Below the pieces are notes generated by a model. It saw nothing but the letters and a program-made list of their open reading frames with translations. It did not search any database and was not told the DNA's origin. The position numbers and the translations under genes were made by a program. This document shows positions 1-10,010 of a DNA stretch of 64,000 bases, piece after piece. Source of the stretch: Hygrophila difformis. Lineage: Eukaryota > Streptophyta > Magnoliopsida > Lamiales > Acanthaceae. The stretch is from positions 32,169,849 through 32,233,848 of the forward strand of contig JAOANR010000005.1 in NCBI GenBank assembly GCA_030278955.1, in the 5' to 3' direction. How positions within the stretch are numbered: the stretch's first letter is position 1; every line of letters starts with the position of its first letter.

Positions 1-281
1 TGGTGCATTCAATAATATTTTTTGCATAATCATTTCTAAATTTTTTATTCACATAGTATTTTCTTATATTTTTCTAATTCAATTTGGAAATATCTACGTC
101 TTTGTGAAATTTCTAATTCCTCAAGGCTTTAGGGTAAATCAATATTAATAATTAATTACCGTGTGCAGCTGTGATTTCATGTACTTCATTTGTCTATGTA
201 TTGCATTAGACCCGTGAATGGCAAGTCTTTTATCTTTTATTTTTTATTTTTTTCTCCTATGAAACTATTGTTCAAATTGTT
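1..281. other. AT-rich flank, no gene seen
   Basis: This AT-rich stretch has no open frame and no recognisable terminus. If the Helitron-like 3' end at 18156 is real, the segment may be Helitron body, because no Helitron 5' terminus was found between here and there. Confidence 0.5.
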
Positions 282-340
282 CTCCCTCCGTTCCGTCTTT
301 GATGTCTTGTTTGACGTTTTGATACTATTCATTATTCTAC
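282..340. mobile_element. Stowaway-like MITE, left part (split)
   Basis: The sequence opens with CTCCCTCCGTTCC, the usual terminus of plant Stowaway/Tc1-mariner MITEs, and continues to GATGTCTTGTTTGAC. The same terminus in inverted form occurs at 17925-17958. The two parts (59 bp here and about 200 bp at 17759-17958) add up to about 259 bp, the length of the intact relative at 8911-9169. The break coincides with the TCTAC target duplication of Tekay-A. A TA duplication is visible only on the right side. Confidence 0.8.
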
Positions 341-1161
341 TGTAACACCCCGAAATTCATCCTCATAAGGTTTCAGAATGTTACCGCCACACTTGTCAGT
401 CAGCCTCGCCCTTTGGCTAACTTAATTGACAAGTGCTACGGCTAAATATAAATTTTTGTAGTATGAACTTTAAAAATAATTGCCAATTTTATAAAATATA
501 GACATAAGAAAATTTAAAGTACTTAATACCAGAGTCATTGTTCTTTCTCACGCGGAAGCATAAACTTAAGGCAATATAGAGGACACTAATATTTAAAAGT
601 ACGCGGTTCCTTAAAGCAACAATCTTTTGATGAAAGGTAATCCCATCCCCAAATGCTCATGTCATGAGATGCAGTTCATATGTCAGCTCCAATATCTGTA
701 AAAAGATAACGCAATAACTTTTTATCAGTACAACGGTACTGAGTAAGTCAACCAGCTCCACTTTAAGAAGTGGGTTTTAAAATAATGGTTGACACTAAAA
801 AATAATAATAATTATAATTTTCACTTTTTCTTTTAAAATGATCACATACATTACCTTTAACAAAATAAATAACTTTCATTCTTACCATTGTAGCAACTAT
901 GCACAAGAGGACACCATTTTCCATATATCATATTATATCATATCGATCATAAGTCATGACCAGCATGCAGCGTACTCATATACAGACACACTCCGGAGCC
1001 TCGGGTAACCCATCACGGATACACCCAAGAGTATAGACTCATACATGCAATAATGCCGTTTTGGCACAATTTATCAACAATGCCGTCTTGGCATATTTAG
1101 AGGGGGAGGCCCCGCAAGACATATCCCTAGTGCATTAGCCCTCTATCAAGTATGGCATCTT
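341..1161 (-). repeat. Tekay-A left (3') LTR, outer part
   Basis: This is the outer 821 bp of the Tekay-A LTR, starting TGTAACACCCC. It stops at the ATCTT duplicated by Tekay-B and resumes at 12606. Together the parts make an LTR of about 3.1 kb. No coding capacity is seen. Confidence 0.85.
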
Positions 1162-3745
1162 TGTAACACCCCGGTTTTTTGGTAACCCAGGTCGGGATGT
1201 CACCGCCACATCTCCCTAGTAAGACACGGTTTCTCCGAGCTTACTAAAGAGATGCAAGGCTAGGTATTGCAGTGTTTAAAACATTTAAAGCATTCAAAAT
1301 AGCCCATACAAAATAATTCAAAATTAATAATAGCATAGCGCAGCGGAAATATTTAGTTTAGTACAGTATCGCAGCGGAAAATATAAAAAGGGCCGACATG
1401 GCCAAAACACGGGTTAAACAGGCCCGTTCATAATGTGGTCTACGTACGAAATTTAATAGCAAAATAAAAGTTCCCAAAATCCCATGCATGATTCGTGCTC
1501 ACACATGCTCATTCCACATATTCTGTAAAGAAAGGAATAAAAAAATGGTTTTGATCAGCAAAATTGCTGAGTAAGTTAACACATGCATGATCGTAGGGTT
1601 TAAAAGCCATAACTTTAATAATTCAACAAAAGCATGATAATAACATAATATTTGATTTCATATAATCCATATCATATAGCACAATCTATCTCAGGCTCTA
1701 TTTAATAACACATATCACATGGTTTAATCATAAAAGCCATAATTTTAAATAAAGCATTTAAATAATTTAATTGGACAACAATATAATTTAATCTAGTTTA
1801 ATTTAATTTAGAATCCCCGTTACATTCCCGATTTGGTATTTCAAGTTTCACGATAGAAATCGCGATGTCAACAAGTTTAGCCGGTAGCCCGGCGGCCGCA
1901 GCCGTATCAGCCATACCCAGTACCACTCCGGAGCCTCGGAAAACCCATACGGATATTCACGAGAGTGTAGGCTCTAAGTTTCGCCGTTTTGGCAATATCA
2001 CATTTCAAGTATAGCGCGCGGGGTCACCATCGTGCATTACGGCACGAAGTGAATCGTTAGGGGGCACCCTGCAGAGCACTCACCCCTAATTTTAATTTAT
2101 CAAGTTTGTAAGGGGATTTAGTTTTTAAAATATGCCTTTCATTGTATTAATTTAGAAATAATATCTCAATTCGTTTCAACCCTAAAGGTTAATTCCATGT
2201 TTCAACAAGATTTCAAAATTTCGTTCGGTAAATCACAGTTTACTCCAAAATTCGTCTAAAATCAGATTTAACTCCAAAAATTCCAAAATTTCATATCTGA
2301 CTCGGAAACATCAAGATCTACAACTTTCCTGTTTTAACTTTTTCAATCCGAGATACCTAAGTAGGTCAAAATCACCAATTTTCGCATAAGAAGAAATCTG
2401 TCCGAGTTTAACATGTCACAGTTTAAAGATTTCAAATTCTAACATATCAATTCAACTCCAAATTTAATGAAACTTGACAGGGATCATCTTAAGACATTTA
2501 TCTACAACTTTCATGTTCGGCCAAAGATCTAAAACAGTCTAGATCCTATGTCAAAAACGTGATCAAGATCATTCCTAAGTTCTGTCCAAGATTTCAAGAA
2601 CTAGGTTCAAACAGTTCGGTTTCAACGGATTTTCACATATCAAATCAACTCCAAAAATTCTCAAATTTTTACAGTAGCTAGGTCTAAGTCTTAGGAACGT
2701 TTTTCGTCTTTTAAGTTTTTCCGTTTGAGTTCGTTTTAAAGGTCGGAAAAATTCAACAATTCTGTTGCGTCGATAGGAAAACAAAAGTGGACAGATTTAT
2801 GATTCTTGTCAAATCTTTTAGGTTTCGAATGTTTTAAAATCTCCCAAAACCATGTAAGGTTAACTTACAGTGTCTATGAACGTCGGGAATGTTCAATTCG
2901 GAGGCGTGGCTTCCAGATCACCGTTTCTCCTCTCCGTTCGTCGGGTTCTACGATCTAGATTCGATACGGGGGTGTAGAAAGAAAAAGGAGATGATTAGGA
3001 TTCGTTTTCGAATCGTTTATTGAATAAAGATTGGACCGAGACTTACCACGACTATGGAGATCTGTAGAGAAACTCGTCCTACAGCGTTCGTCTTGGTTTC
3101 GTGCCTCCGACGACTCCGGATTTAGGGTTTCGAACGTATAGAATGTTTTAGGGTTTTGTAAACTTGTTCGGGGCTCCCAAGGGGCTTATTTATAGAATTC
3201 TTAATTCCTAGGGCGTCCACAACCGACCTAGAAGTCTGGAGTCAAGAGATGTTCAACCGAAAGTCGAAAAATCCGCGTTCGGGTGAGAGATTCACGCAAC
3301 AAACAAATCTGTCATGTGGCGCGGTCGTGGCGCGGTTTTCCCCATTGGGCGCGCGGCCACCGCGCCGTCTTCGCCTGGACTTCGGTCCGGGCGGGTCGTG
3401 CGATCCGTCGTGCTTTTCCGCCTCTCTTTCGGGTTTCTATCCTTCTATGCTTCCGAATTCCGATTTCCGGGGTATATTCGGGTTCATACTTTCTCTCTAA
3501 TTTTATTCTTAGTCTAGTTGGATGTTTTGGACTCGAATACTCGAGTTCATTAGTGTCGGGTTTTGGTGTACCATTTATCCATCATTTTATTGAATTAAAT
3601 TTCTTTAATTCCTTTTTAAGTAAAAGTCTCATTTCCCTATCTTTATTTGCTGGATTGGTTTATTTATTTATAGTATTTATTTTATTTATTATTTATTTAT
3701 TTAATTATTGTTTTATTTTCTGTTGGAAAATTCTCGGGTATTACA
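1162..3745 (-). repeat. Tekay-B 3' LTR
   Basis: This LTR runs from TGTAACACC to GGTATTACA and is nearly identical to 10011-12600. It lacks a 7-bp insertion found near 12480 in the other copy. A GC-rich stretch at 3310-3420 and a minus-strand TATA-like box near 3187-3194 are shared by both copies. Plus-strand frames at 3249-3939 are antisense to the LTR and recur in the other copy, so they are not read as genes. Confidence 0.93.
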
Positions 3746-3749
3746 GTCT

Positions 3750-3760
3750 ACCCTCCTTAA
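3750..3760 (-). promoter_or_regulatory. Tekay-B polypurine tract
   Basis: On the minus strand the bases just before the 3' LTR read AAGGAGGGTAG. This purine run, ending within 5 bases of the LTR, is the expected plus-strand primer of reverse transcription. Confidence 0.75.
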
Positions 3761-3973
3761 GAATCAACTTCGTCCTCGAAGTTGTGTTTCGGCTTTTCTC
3801 GTCTCGTGCTAAGGTCTTGTGTTTGTTTTATTATGTTGTGACTGAACTTAGAATTAAAACTTCTAAGCTGCCTACGTACCCGGTAAAGGGATCAAGCCAT
3901 AACGTAGTTCAAAAGTTTACAAAAATGCACGAAAAATAGGTGGTATCACATCCTCTCCCCCTTAAGATTGCAG

Positions 3974-5848
3974 TTATGTCCCCATAACTGTGTCAGAATC
4001 GGTTTGGAACAATGTCGGGTATCGTTCCCTCATATCGGATTCTACTTCCCAAGTTGCCGTCTCACTTTCGTGGTTTGACCAAAGAACCTTGATCATTTTG
4101 ATGGTTTTGTTCCTCGTTACTCGTTCCTTAGTATCGAGAATACGCATTGGGACTTCTTCGTAAGTCAAATCTTCATCGAGCTCAATTATCTCCGGTTGAA
4201 GTACATGTGTCGGGTCCGGCACATACTTCTTTAGTTGCGAGACATGGAAGACATTATGAACTCTATCTAAGTGTGGCGGTAAAGCCAATCGGTAGGCTAG
4301 AGTTCCGACTCGTTCTAGAATCTCGTAAGGTCCTATGTATCGTGGACTTAACTTCCCTCGTTTTCCAAAGCGCATCACCCCCTTCATGGGTGATATCTTT
4401 AGCATGACCCTATCTCCCGCTTGAAATTCTAGGTCTCGTCGTCTCACGTCGGCATAACTCTTTTGACGGTCTTGAGCGGCTTTCATCTTCCCTTGAATCA
4501 CTTTGATTTGTTGAGCCATGTCTTCGATAAGTTGTGGTCCCACTACCACGGACTTATCGTTTTCTTCCCAGCTCAAAGGGCTTCGGCACTTTCGTCCATA
4601 CAATGCCTCGAAAGGTGCCATGCCAATACTCGCATGGTAACTATTATTATAGGAAAACTCAATCAAGGGTAAATGAGATTCCCAATTTCCTTTGAACTCC
4701 AACACGCATGCTCTCAGCATGTCTTCTAGTGTTTGGATTGTTCTCTCGGTTTGCCCATCCGTCATCGGGTGGAATGTGGTGCTCATCTTGATTTGAGTAC
4801 CGAGAGCTTTTTGTAACTCCGTCCAGAAATGAGAGACAAATCTACTGTCTCTATCGGAAATGATATCGTGTGGTACTCCATGTCGTCGTACCACGTTATC
4901 AATGTAGGCTCGGGCCAATTGGTCCATAGTCCACGTGTCTTTCATTGGGATAAATATGGCTGTCTTCGTTAGCCTATCCACAATCACCCAAATCTTGTTC
5001 ATGCCTTTAGGTGATCGGGGTAATCCCGAGACAAAGTCCATTGAGATGCTATCCCACTTCCAACTTGGAATCTCTAGTGGTTGCATCAATCCTAAGGGTT
5101 TATGTCGCACTGCCTTAACCTTTTGGCAGGTGAGACATCTCGCCACGAAATTTGCCACTTCCTTCTTCATTCCCGGCCACCAATAGATCTTCTTCAGATC
5201 TTTGTGTAGCTTGTCACCTCCGGGATGTACGGAGTATGGCGTGTTGTGCCCTTCCTCCATCAACCTTTGCTTCAACTCGGCACATTTAAGAGGCACACAC
5301 CATCTACCTTTGAAACGGATGCTTCCATCCTCGTGGACAGCAAATCCTATTGCCTTTCCTTCGGCAATATACTCTTTTATCTTCTCGAGTCTCGGGTCGC
5401 CCGGTTGAGCGAGTCGAATCTCGTCCAATATTGGAGTTTCTACGACCATGGCATTGACCGTTTCTCCCACTGTGCCAGGATGCACAAGTTCTAACTCCAA
5501 TCTTGCCAAATCCATGTACAATGCCGGCGGAATTACCAACGAGTTTGTCACGTGTTGGGTTTTCCGACTTAGGGCATCGGCCACCACATTCGCCTTCCCC
5601 TCGTGGTATGCTATCTCTAAATCGTAGTCTTTAATGAGTTCCAACCACCTTCGCTGTCTCAAATTCAACTCCTTCTGAGTGAATATATATTTCAAGCTCT
5701 TGTGGTCGGTGAACATTCGACACTTCCGCCCATAAAGATAATGTCTCCATATCTTTAGAGCGAAAACGACCGCTGCCAATTCCAGGTCATGTGTCGGATA
5801 ATTTTCCTCGTGAGGTTTCAATTGGCGTGATGCATAGGCTACGACTCT
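3974..5848 (-). pseudogene. Tekay-B pol, part 3: RNase H, integrase, chromodomain
   Basis: About 620 residues are open. RNase H is recognised by FTDHKSL and the [10 protein letters not shown] end. The integrase zinc region has HPGGDK and CLTCQKV. The catalytic core shows [16 protein letters not shown] and the [11 protein letters not shown] segment with the glutamate downstream. The tail, with DLTYEEVP and VLWSNH..ATWE, is the chromodomain-like module of this lineage, thought to steer integration towards particular chromatin. This frame differs from the protease-RT frame. A shift near 5850, in the middle of the RNase H N-terminus, separates them. Confidence 0.9.
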
Positions 5849-7580
5849 CTTGCATCAAAACACAACCTAAACCTTCCTTCGAAGCATCGCTATATACTTC
5901 GAAGTCACCATTCTCTGATGGTAGTGTTAATACGGGTGTGGTTGTGAGTCGTTTCTTCAGCTCTTGAAACGATGTCTCACATGCTTCGGTCCACTCGTAT
6001 TTTGCTCCTTTCTTAAGTAGCTGGGTCAAAGGACGTGCAATCCTTGAAAAGTCCTTCACAAATCGTCTATAGTATCCGGCTAATCCAAGGAAACTTCTTA
6101 TTTCCGTTGGACTCTTGGGGGTTGCCCATTCGGTTACGGCAAAGACTTTTGCCGGATCCACTGATACTCCATCAGCGGATACTATGTGTCCGAGAAATGC
6201 CACTTCTTTCAGCCAGAAGTCACATTTCGACAGCTTGCCGTATAGCTGATTTCTTCGCAAGGTCTCCAACACTTGATGTAAGTGCTTCGCATGCTCCTCC
6301 TCGCTCTTCGAGTAGATCAGGATGTCGTCGATGAACACTACGACGCACTGATCTAACAATTCTCGGAACACGTTGTTCATGAGATTCATGAACATGGCCG
6401 GAGCATTGGTTAGCCCGAAGGATAACACTGTGAACTCGTAATGGCCATATCGCGTTCGAAATGCCGTCTTCGGAATGTCCTTCTCGGCGATCCTCAATTG
6501 ATGATACCCAGATCGCAAATCGATCTTCGAGAATACTGAAGCTCCCTTCAGTTGATCAAACAGATCCTCTATTCTCGGTAGGGGGTATTTATTCTTAATG
6601 GTCACTTGGTTTAGTCCTCGGTAATCTATGCAAAGACGTAGTCCTCCGTCTTTCTTCTTGACAAACAAAACCGGTGCTCCCCAAGGGGACGTACTCGGTC
6701 TTATGTAACCTTTTCCCAATAGCTCCTCGAGTTGTTCCTTTAACTCTTTCATTTCCAGTGGTGCCATCCGGTACGGAGCTTTTGAGACAGGCTCTGTCCC
6801 CGGAATGAGATCTATGGTGAATTCAAGATCTCTCTCAGGTGGCATGCCCGGAACGTCTTCAGGGAACACGTCCGGGTATTCTCTTACCACTGGTATGCTA
6901 TCAACCTTGTTCTCTTCCGCCTCAAGGTTGTGCACATAGCACGCATATAGTTCATACCCCTTACGCATCAAGTTACTTAGTTTAAGTGCACTAACGATTT
7001 TGTTACTTTTCTTAGGGGCTTGAGAGTAAAAGATAACTCTCTTTCCCCTACTTTTTGACAAGGTGATCTTTTGCTTTTGGCATTCGATCACCGCTTTATA
7101 CTGGGATAGCCAATCCATCCCCAGTATGATGTCAAAGTCTCTTAAGTTAAATTCTACCAAGTTCGCGAAGAATTCTACGTTCTTTATCACTATAGGAATT
7201 CCGTTATATCGTTTAGAGCAAGACACTACTTCTCCAGAAGGCAATTGAATTCCTAAGCTAATTCTCTCGCACTTAGGTAGATCTAACTCAGGCACTATCC
7301 TTGATGCAATAATTGAGCAACTAGCTCCGGAATCAAATAAAATTCTAAGGGGTGTATTCAAAACGTGAAATGTACCTGCCATCACTTCTCCTTGCGCAGG
7401 CACGTCCGCTTGGTTCACCACGTTGAGCCTCCCCACAGGGCGTCCTTGGTTGCCCTGCTGATTCGCGTTCTGCTGCTGGTTCGGCTGTTGGTTTTGATTC
7501 TGCGGGGGCGGAGGTCGTTGGTTCTGGTTCTGGTTTTGCGGCCTATTTTGAGGGGGTCTGTACCCTTGGTTATTGCCATT
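5787..7580 (-). pseudogene. Tekay-B pol, part 2: protease and reverse transcriptase
   Basis: The frame is open from the TGA at 7581 down to 5787. The aspartic protease has the motif FDSGAS (about 7345). RT follows with [19 protein letters not shown] and the catalytic FIDDILIYS (about 6310). The connection and early RNase H ([10 protein letters not shown]) follow before the reading frame slips near 5850. The first codons after the TGA encode a Gln/Asn/Pro-rich linker between Gag and protease. It shares a frame with the zinc-knuckle piece, so a single stop separates them. Confidence 0.9.
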
Positions 7581-7910
7581 TCACCCGTTTTGGTTTTGAG
7601 GCTGTTCTTGCCCCGCGACTAAGTCGTCCCTCTTTGTTATGTTCTCGAGCCTAGTTCGGCATTCCCGTCGAACGTGACCCATTCGACCGCATCGGTAACA
7701 AGCGCCTTGTTGCGGGCATCCCCTTGCCAGATGTGGTCGTCCACATTGCGGGCAAGGCGGTACCGGATCTTCTTGATTGAACCTCCTCCCAGTGTTGTTT
7801 TGTTGGGGCCTATTCGACCCTCTGCGCTGCTCGTTCCTTCCAGTGTTGTTCTCGTTTCTTGAGTCTCGGCTTCTCTTGTCCTGAGGACCCCTGCTGGACT
7901 CCCCACTCAC
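7581..7910 (-). pseudogene. Tekay-B gag, zinc-knuckle part
   Basis: The basic, Asn/Arg-rich nucleocapsid segment carries a CCHC knuckle, CYRCGRMGHVRREC, preceded by a second Cys/His motif, CPQCGRPHLARGC. It ends at a TGA (7581-7583) in frame with protease. Its frame differs from the upstream Gag piece, so a shift lies between 7910 and 7921. Confidence 0.85.
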
Positions 7911-7918
7911 CCTTCTTT

Positions 7919-8692
7919 TCAGCTCTGCACGCGTGCTACTGCTACAGCGCGATCGTATACGGCTTGCAAATCGGGGTAGTGTACCCCCGCGATCACCTCG
8001 CGCACAGACAGGTTCAGTCCCATCTCGAACTTCTGTGCCTTCTCCGCATCAGTAGGCACTAGCCTTGGTGCGAACCTCACCAGCTCCTTGAAGCGGGTGT
8101 AGTATTCCTGCACCGTTTGGCTTCCTTGCTTCAACGACAGGAATTCTTCGTACATGGCAGCTTTGGTACTCAAGGGATAGAATCGATCCCTGAGTAGTTC
8201 CATCATCTCCATCCACGAGTAAGGCTCGTCATCTTCAGTTAGTTTGGTTTGCGTTGCTTGCCACCAGTCATCAGCTTCGCCTCCCAAGTAGTATGAAGCG
8301 ACATGTACCCTCTCTCCTTCCGGACATTTGACCGCTCCCAGCAGCTTGTCAAAAGTCCGGATCCATTCCTCCAGTTTAGCTGGATCCTCCTCACCAGCGT
8401 AGTGGGGCGGCTGGTAAGGATTCACCATCGCCAGGTAGTTAGGGCGAGCTTGGGGCGGAGGTACCGCCGCAGCTTGACCCTGGTTGACTTGCGCGTTTCC
8501 GAGCGCAATCAACACTTCCTCTATCGTCCTAAGACGATCGCCCACATTGTTCGGTGCGGGGGCGTCATGCGCACCTTGGGGTTGTTCCATTTCAGGTTGA
8601 ATCGGTTCAGTGACGTTTGGTAGTGTCTCCGTAGGAGTTTCAGTGGTGGTTTGGGGAGCGGTTTGAGTCCTTCCTCTTCCTCTGGGTGCCAT
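7919..8692 (-). pseudogene. Tekay-B gag, capsid part
   Basis: The ATG at 8690-8692 starts MAPRGRGR. A Pro/Thr-rich head is followed by the Ty3 Gag core with PHYAGEEDP, WIRTFDKLL and the YYTRFKELV segment. It matches retrotransposon Gag family proteins that assemble the particle shell. The frame ends at TGA 7919 about 257 residues later, just before the nucleocapsid, so the full Gag cannot be made from this copy without frame slippage. A longer upstream frame exists but begins inside the leader; this ATG gives the conserved N-terminus. Confidence 0.88.
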
Positions 8693-8910
8693 TCTGGTAC
8701 AAATAGGATAGTTTAGGACTGATGAATTTAGCATATGGTCTAAGCAATTCCTATGAATGTATATGTGTGTAGTAATTTAGTACGTGGTGCTTTGTTCGAG
8801 TTAAGAAGCATCGTCTGTTTTGGGGTTTCATTTTATTTTGTTTTGTTTTGTTTTGTTTTGATTTAAAAAAAATAAATCGGCATTTTATTTCCTCATAAGA
8901 AATTTTAGTA

Positions 8911-9169
8911 CTACCTCCGTTCCTTTTTAAATGCACGTTTTGACTTTTTGTACTGTTCATTGAGTAGCTTTGACTTGGCTTTTTAATACAATTATATAAG
9001 ATAACATATAGTCAAGTGAGATCTTGTTGGATTCGTCTACTCGCATAGATTTAGAATATCAATTTTTCATAATTTTTACTTGTATGCAATTTGAGTTATG
9101 AAGCATTAAAAATATGTATTGGATTGCGCGAAATGTGGGTCCGTAGCATTTAAAAAGGAACGGAGGAAG
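8911..9169. mobile_element. Stowaway-like MITE in Tekay-B leader
   Basis: The element is 259 bp. Its terminal inverted repeats start CTACCTCCGTTCC and CTTCCTCCGTTCC and match at 23 of 24 positions. TA duplications lie at 8909-8910 and 9170-9171. The internal sequence resembles the split MITE at 282/17958. It lies between the extra leader frame (9221-9556) and gag and has no coding capacity. Confidence 0.92.
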
Positions 9170-9220
9170 TACAAAAGTAGAAATATTTTTCTAGCAAAAC
9201 AATGTCTAACAGTAGAATCT

Positions 9221-9556
9221 CTAGTGCCTCATGACGTCTCCCGGTGGGGTAGCAGGATCTTCCTCCGGATCTTCCTCCTCCAAACTCGGCGGTAGTAGGT
9301 CGTCAAAGATAGTGTTTAAGTCTTGCCCGTGGGCATCGATGTATTCCTTTAGTATTAAGTTTTGTGTAGTGAGGGTTTGGACTTGGCGTTCGAGTTGGTT
9401 TATGCGGTGATGATCCGCCTCTCTCAAGTTGCCCATGTGATGTAAATTGGCCTCCAACTGAGCCATACGGTACTTCATTTGCTCTAGGGTTTGGTGGGAA
9501 TTGAGATGAACGCTCATCATCCTGACCAACAACTGCATCATGTCTTGACTAGCCAT
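9221..9556 (-). CDS. Coiled-coil frame upstream of gag in Tekay-B
   Basis: An intact 111-residue frame starts at ATG 9554-9556 and ends at TAG 9221. It lies between the PBS and gag on the coding strand, the first frame on the genomic RNA. The middle (about residues 20-72) is a heptad-like helix rich in Gln, Leu and Arg. The tail is acidic and Pro-rich (LLPPSLEEEDPEEDPATPP). No enzymatic motif is seen and I do not recognise it as a standard Tekay protein. It stays open while gag-pol is broken three times. It could be a small accessory protein, an upstream ORF that tunes gag translation, or a fortuitous frame. Confidence 0.5.
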   Translation of the reverse strand: MASQDMMQLLVRMMSVHLNSHQTLEQMKYRMAQLEANLHHMGNLREADHHRINQLERQVQTLTTQNLILKEYIDAHGQDLNTIFDDLLPPSLEEEDPEEDPATPPGDVMRH

Positions 9557-9592
9557 CTAGCGCAAGCAAGAGATCTAAGTTAATATTCGCCA

Positions 9593-9771
9593 AGATTCTA
9601 GTTCAATTCGCCCAGATTCTAAGTTCGAGTTTCCAAGATTCTAAGTTCAAGTTTCGCCAAGATGCTAAGTTCAAGTTTCGCAAAGATTCTAAGTACAAGT
9701 TTCGCAAAGATTCTAAGTTCAAGTTTCGCAAAGATTCTAAGTTCAAGTTTCGCAAAGATTCTAAGTTCATA
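9593..9771 (-). repeat. 24-bp tandem repeat in Tekay-B leader
   Basis: About seven imperfect copies of a 24-bp unit, AAGATTCTAAGTTCAAGTTT plus CGCA, run in tandem between the PBS and the coiled-coil frame. The period is a multiple of three, so a spurious frame of NLESLRNL repeats appears on the minus strand. No start or context supports a protein here. Confidence 0.85.
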
Positions 9772-9995
9772 GCAGAGATGCAACATGCATATGCAAATGA
9801 TACTCCCCCCAATAATAATTTAATGCACCATATATGTTTTTCCCATGGGTTTTAAAATAAAATTTCTCCATGGAAATAAAAATTTAAAATTTAAATAAAT
9901 AGTCAAAATATTAATAGTAGTTTAAAAATAATAATGATTTAAATAATAGTTTAAAAATAGTAATGGTTTAAAAATAATAGTTTAAAAATAGCCGG

Positions 9996-10007
9996 GCTCT
10001 GATACCA
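9996..10007 (-). promoter_or_regulatory. Tekay-B primer binding site (initiator Met tRNA)
   Basis: Read on the minus strand, the sequence three bases inside the 5' LTR is TGGTATCAGAGC, complementary to the 3' end of plant initiator methionine tRNA. This fixes the element orientation as minus. Confidence 0.93.
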
Positions 10008-10010
10008 ACT

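Noticed and set aside
3249..3939. Long plus-strand frames in the Tekay-B LTR, repeated at 12097-12559
   Set aside because: They lie antisense to the element in both LTR copies, show no family similarity and arise from a GC-rich block.
7911..7921. Programmed frameshift within Tekay-B gag
   Set aside because: The slip falls between capsid and nucleocapsid, not at the gag-pol junction, and no slippery heptamer or downstream stem was evident; mutation is simpler.
9603..9812. Frame of NLESLRNL repeats
   Set aside because: It is a reading of the 24-bp tandem repeat, with no independent support.
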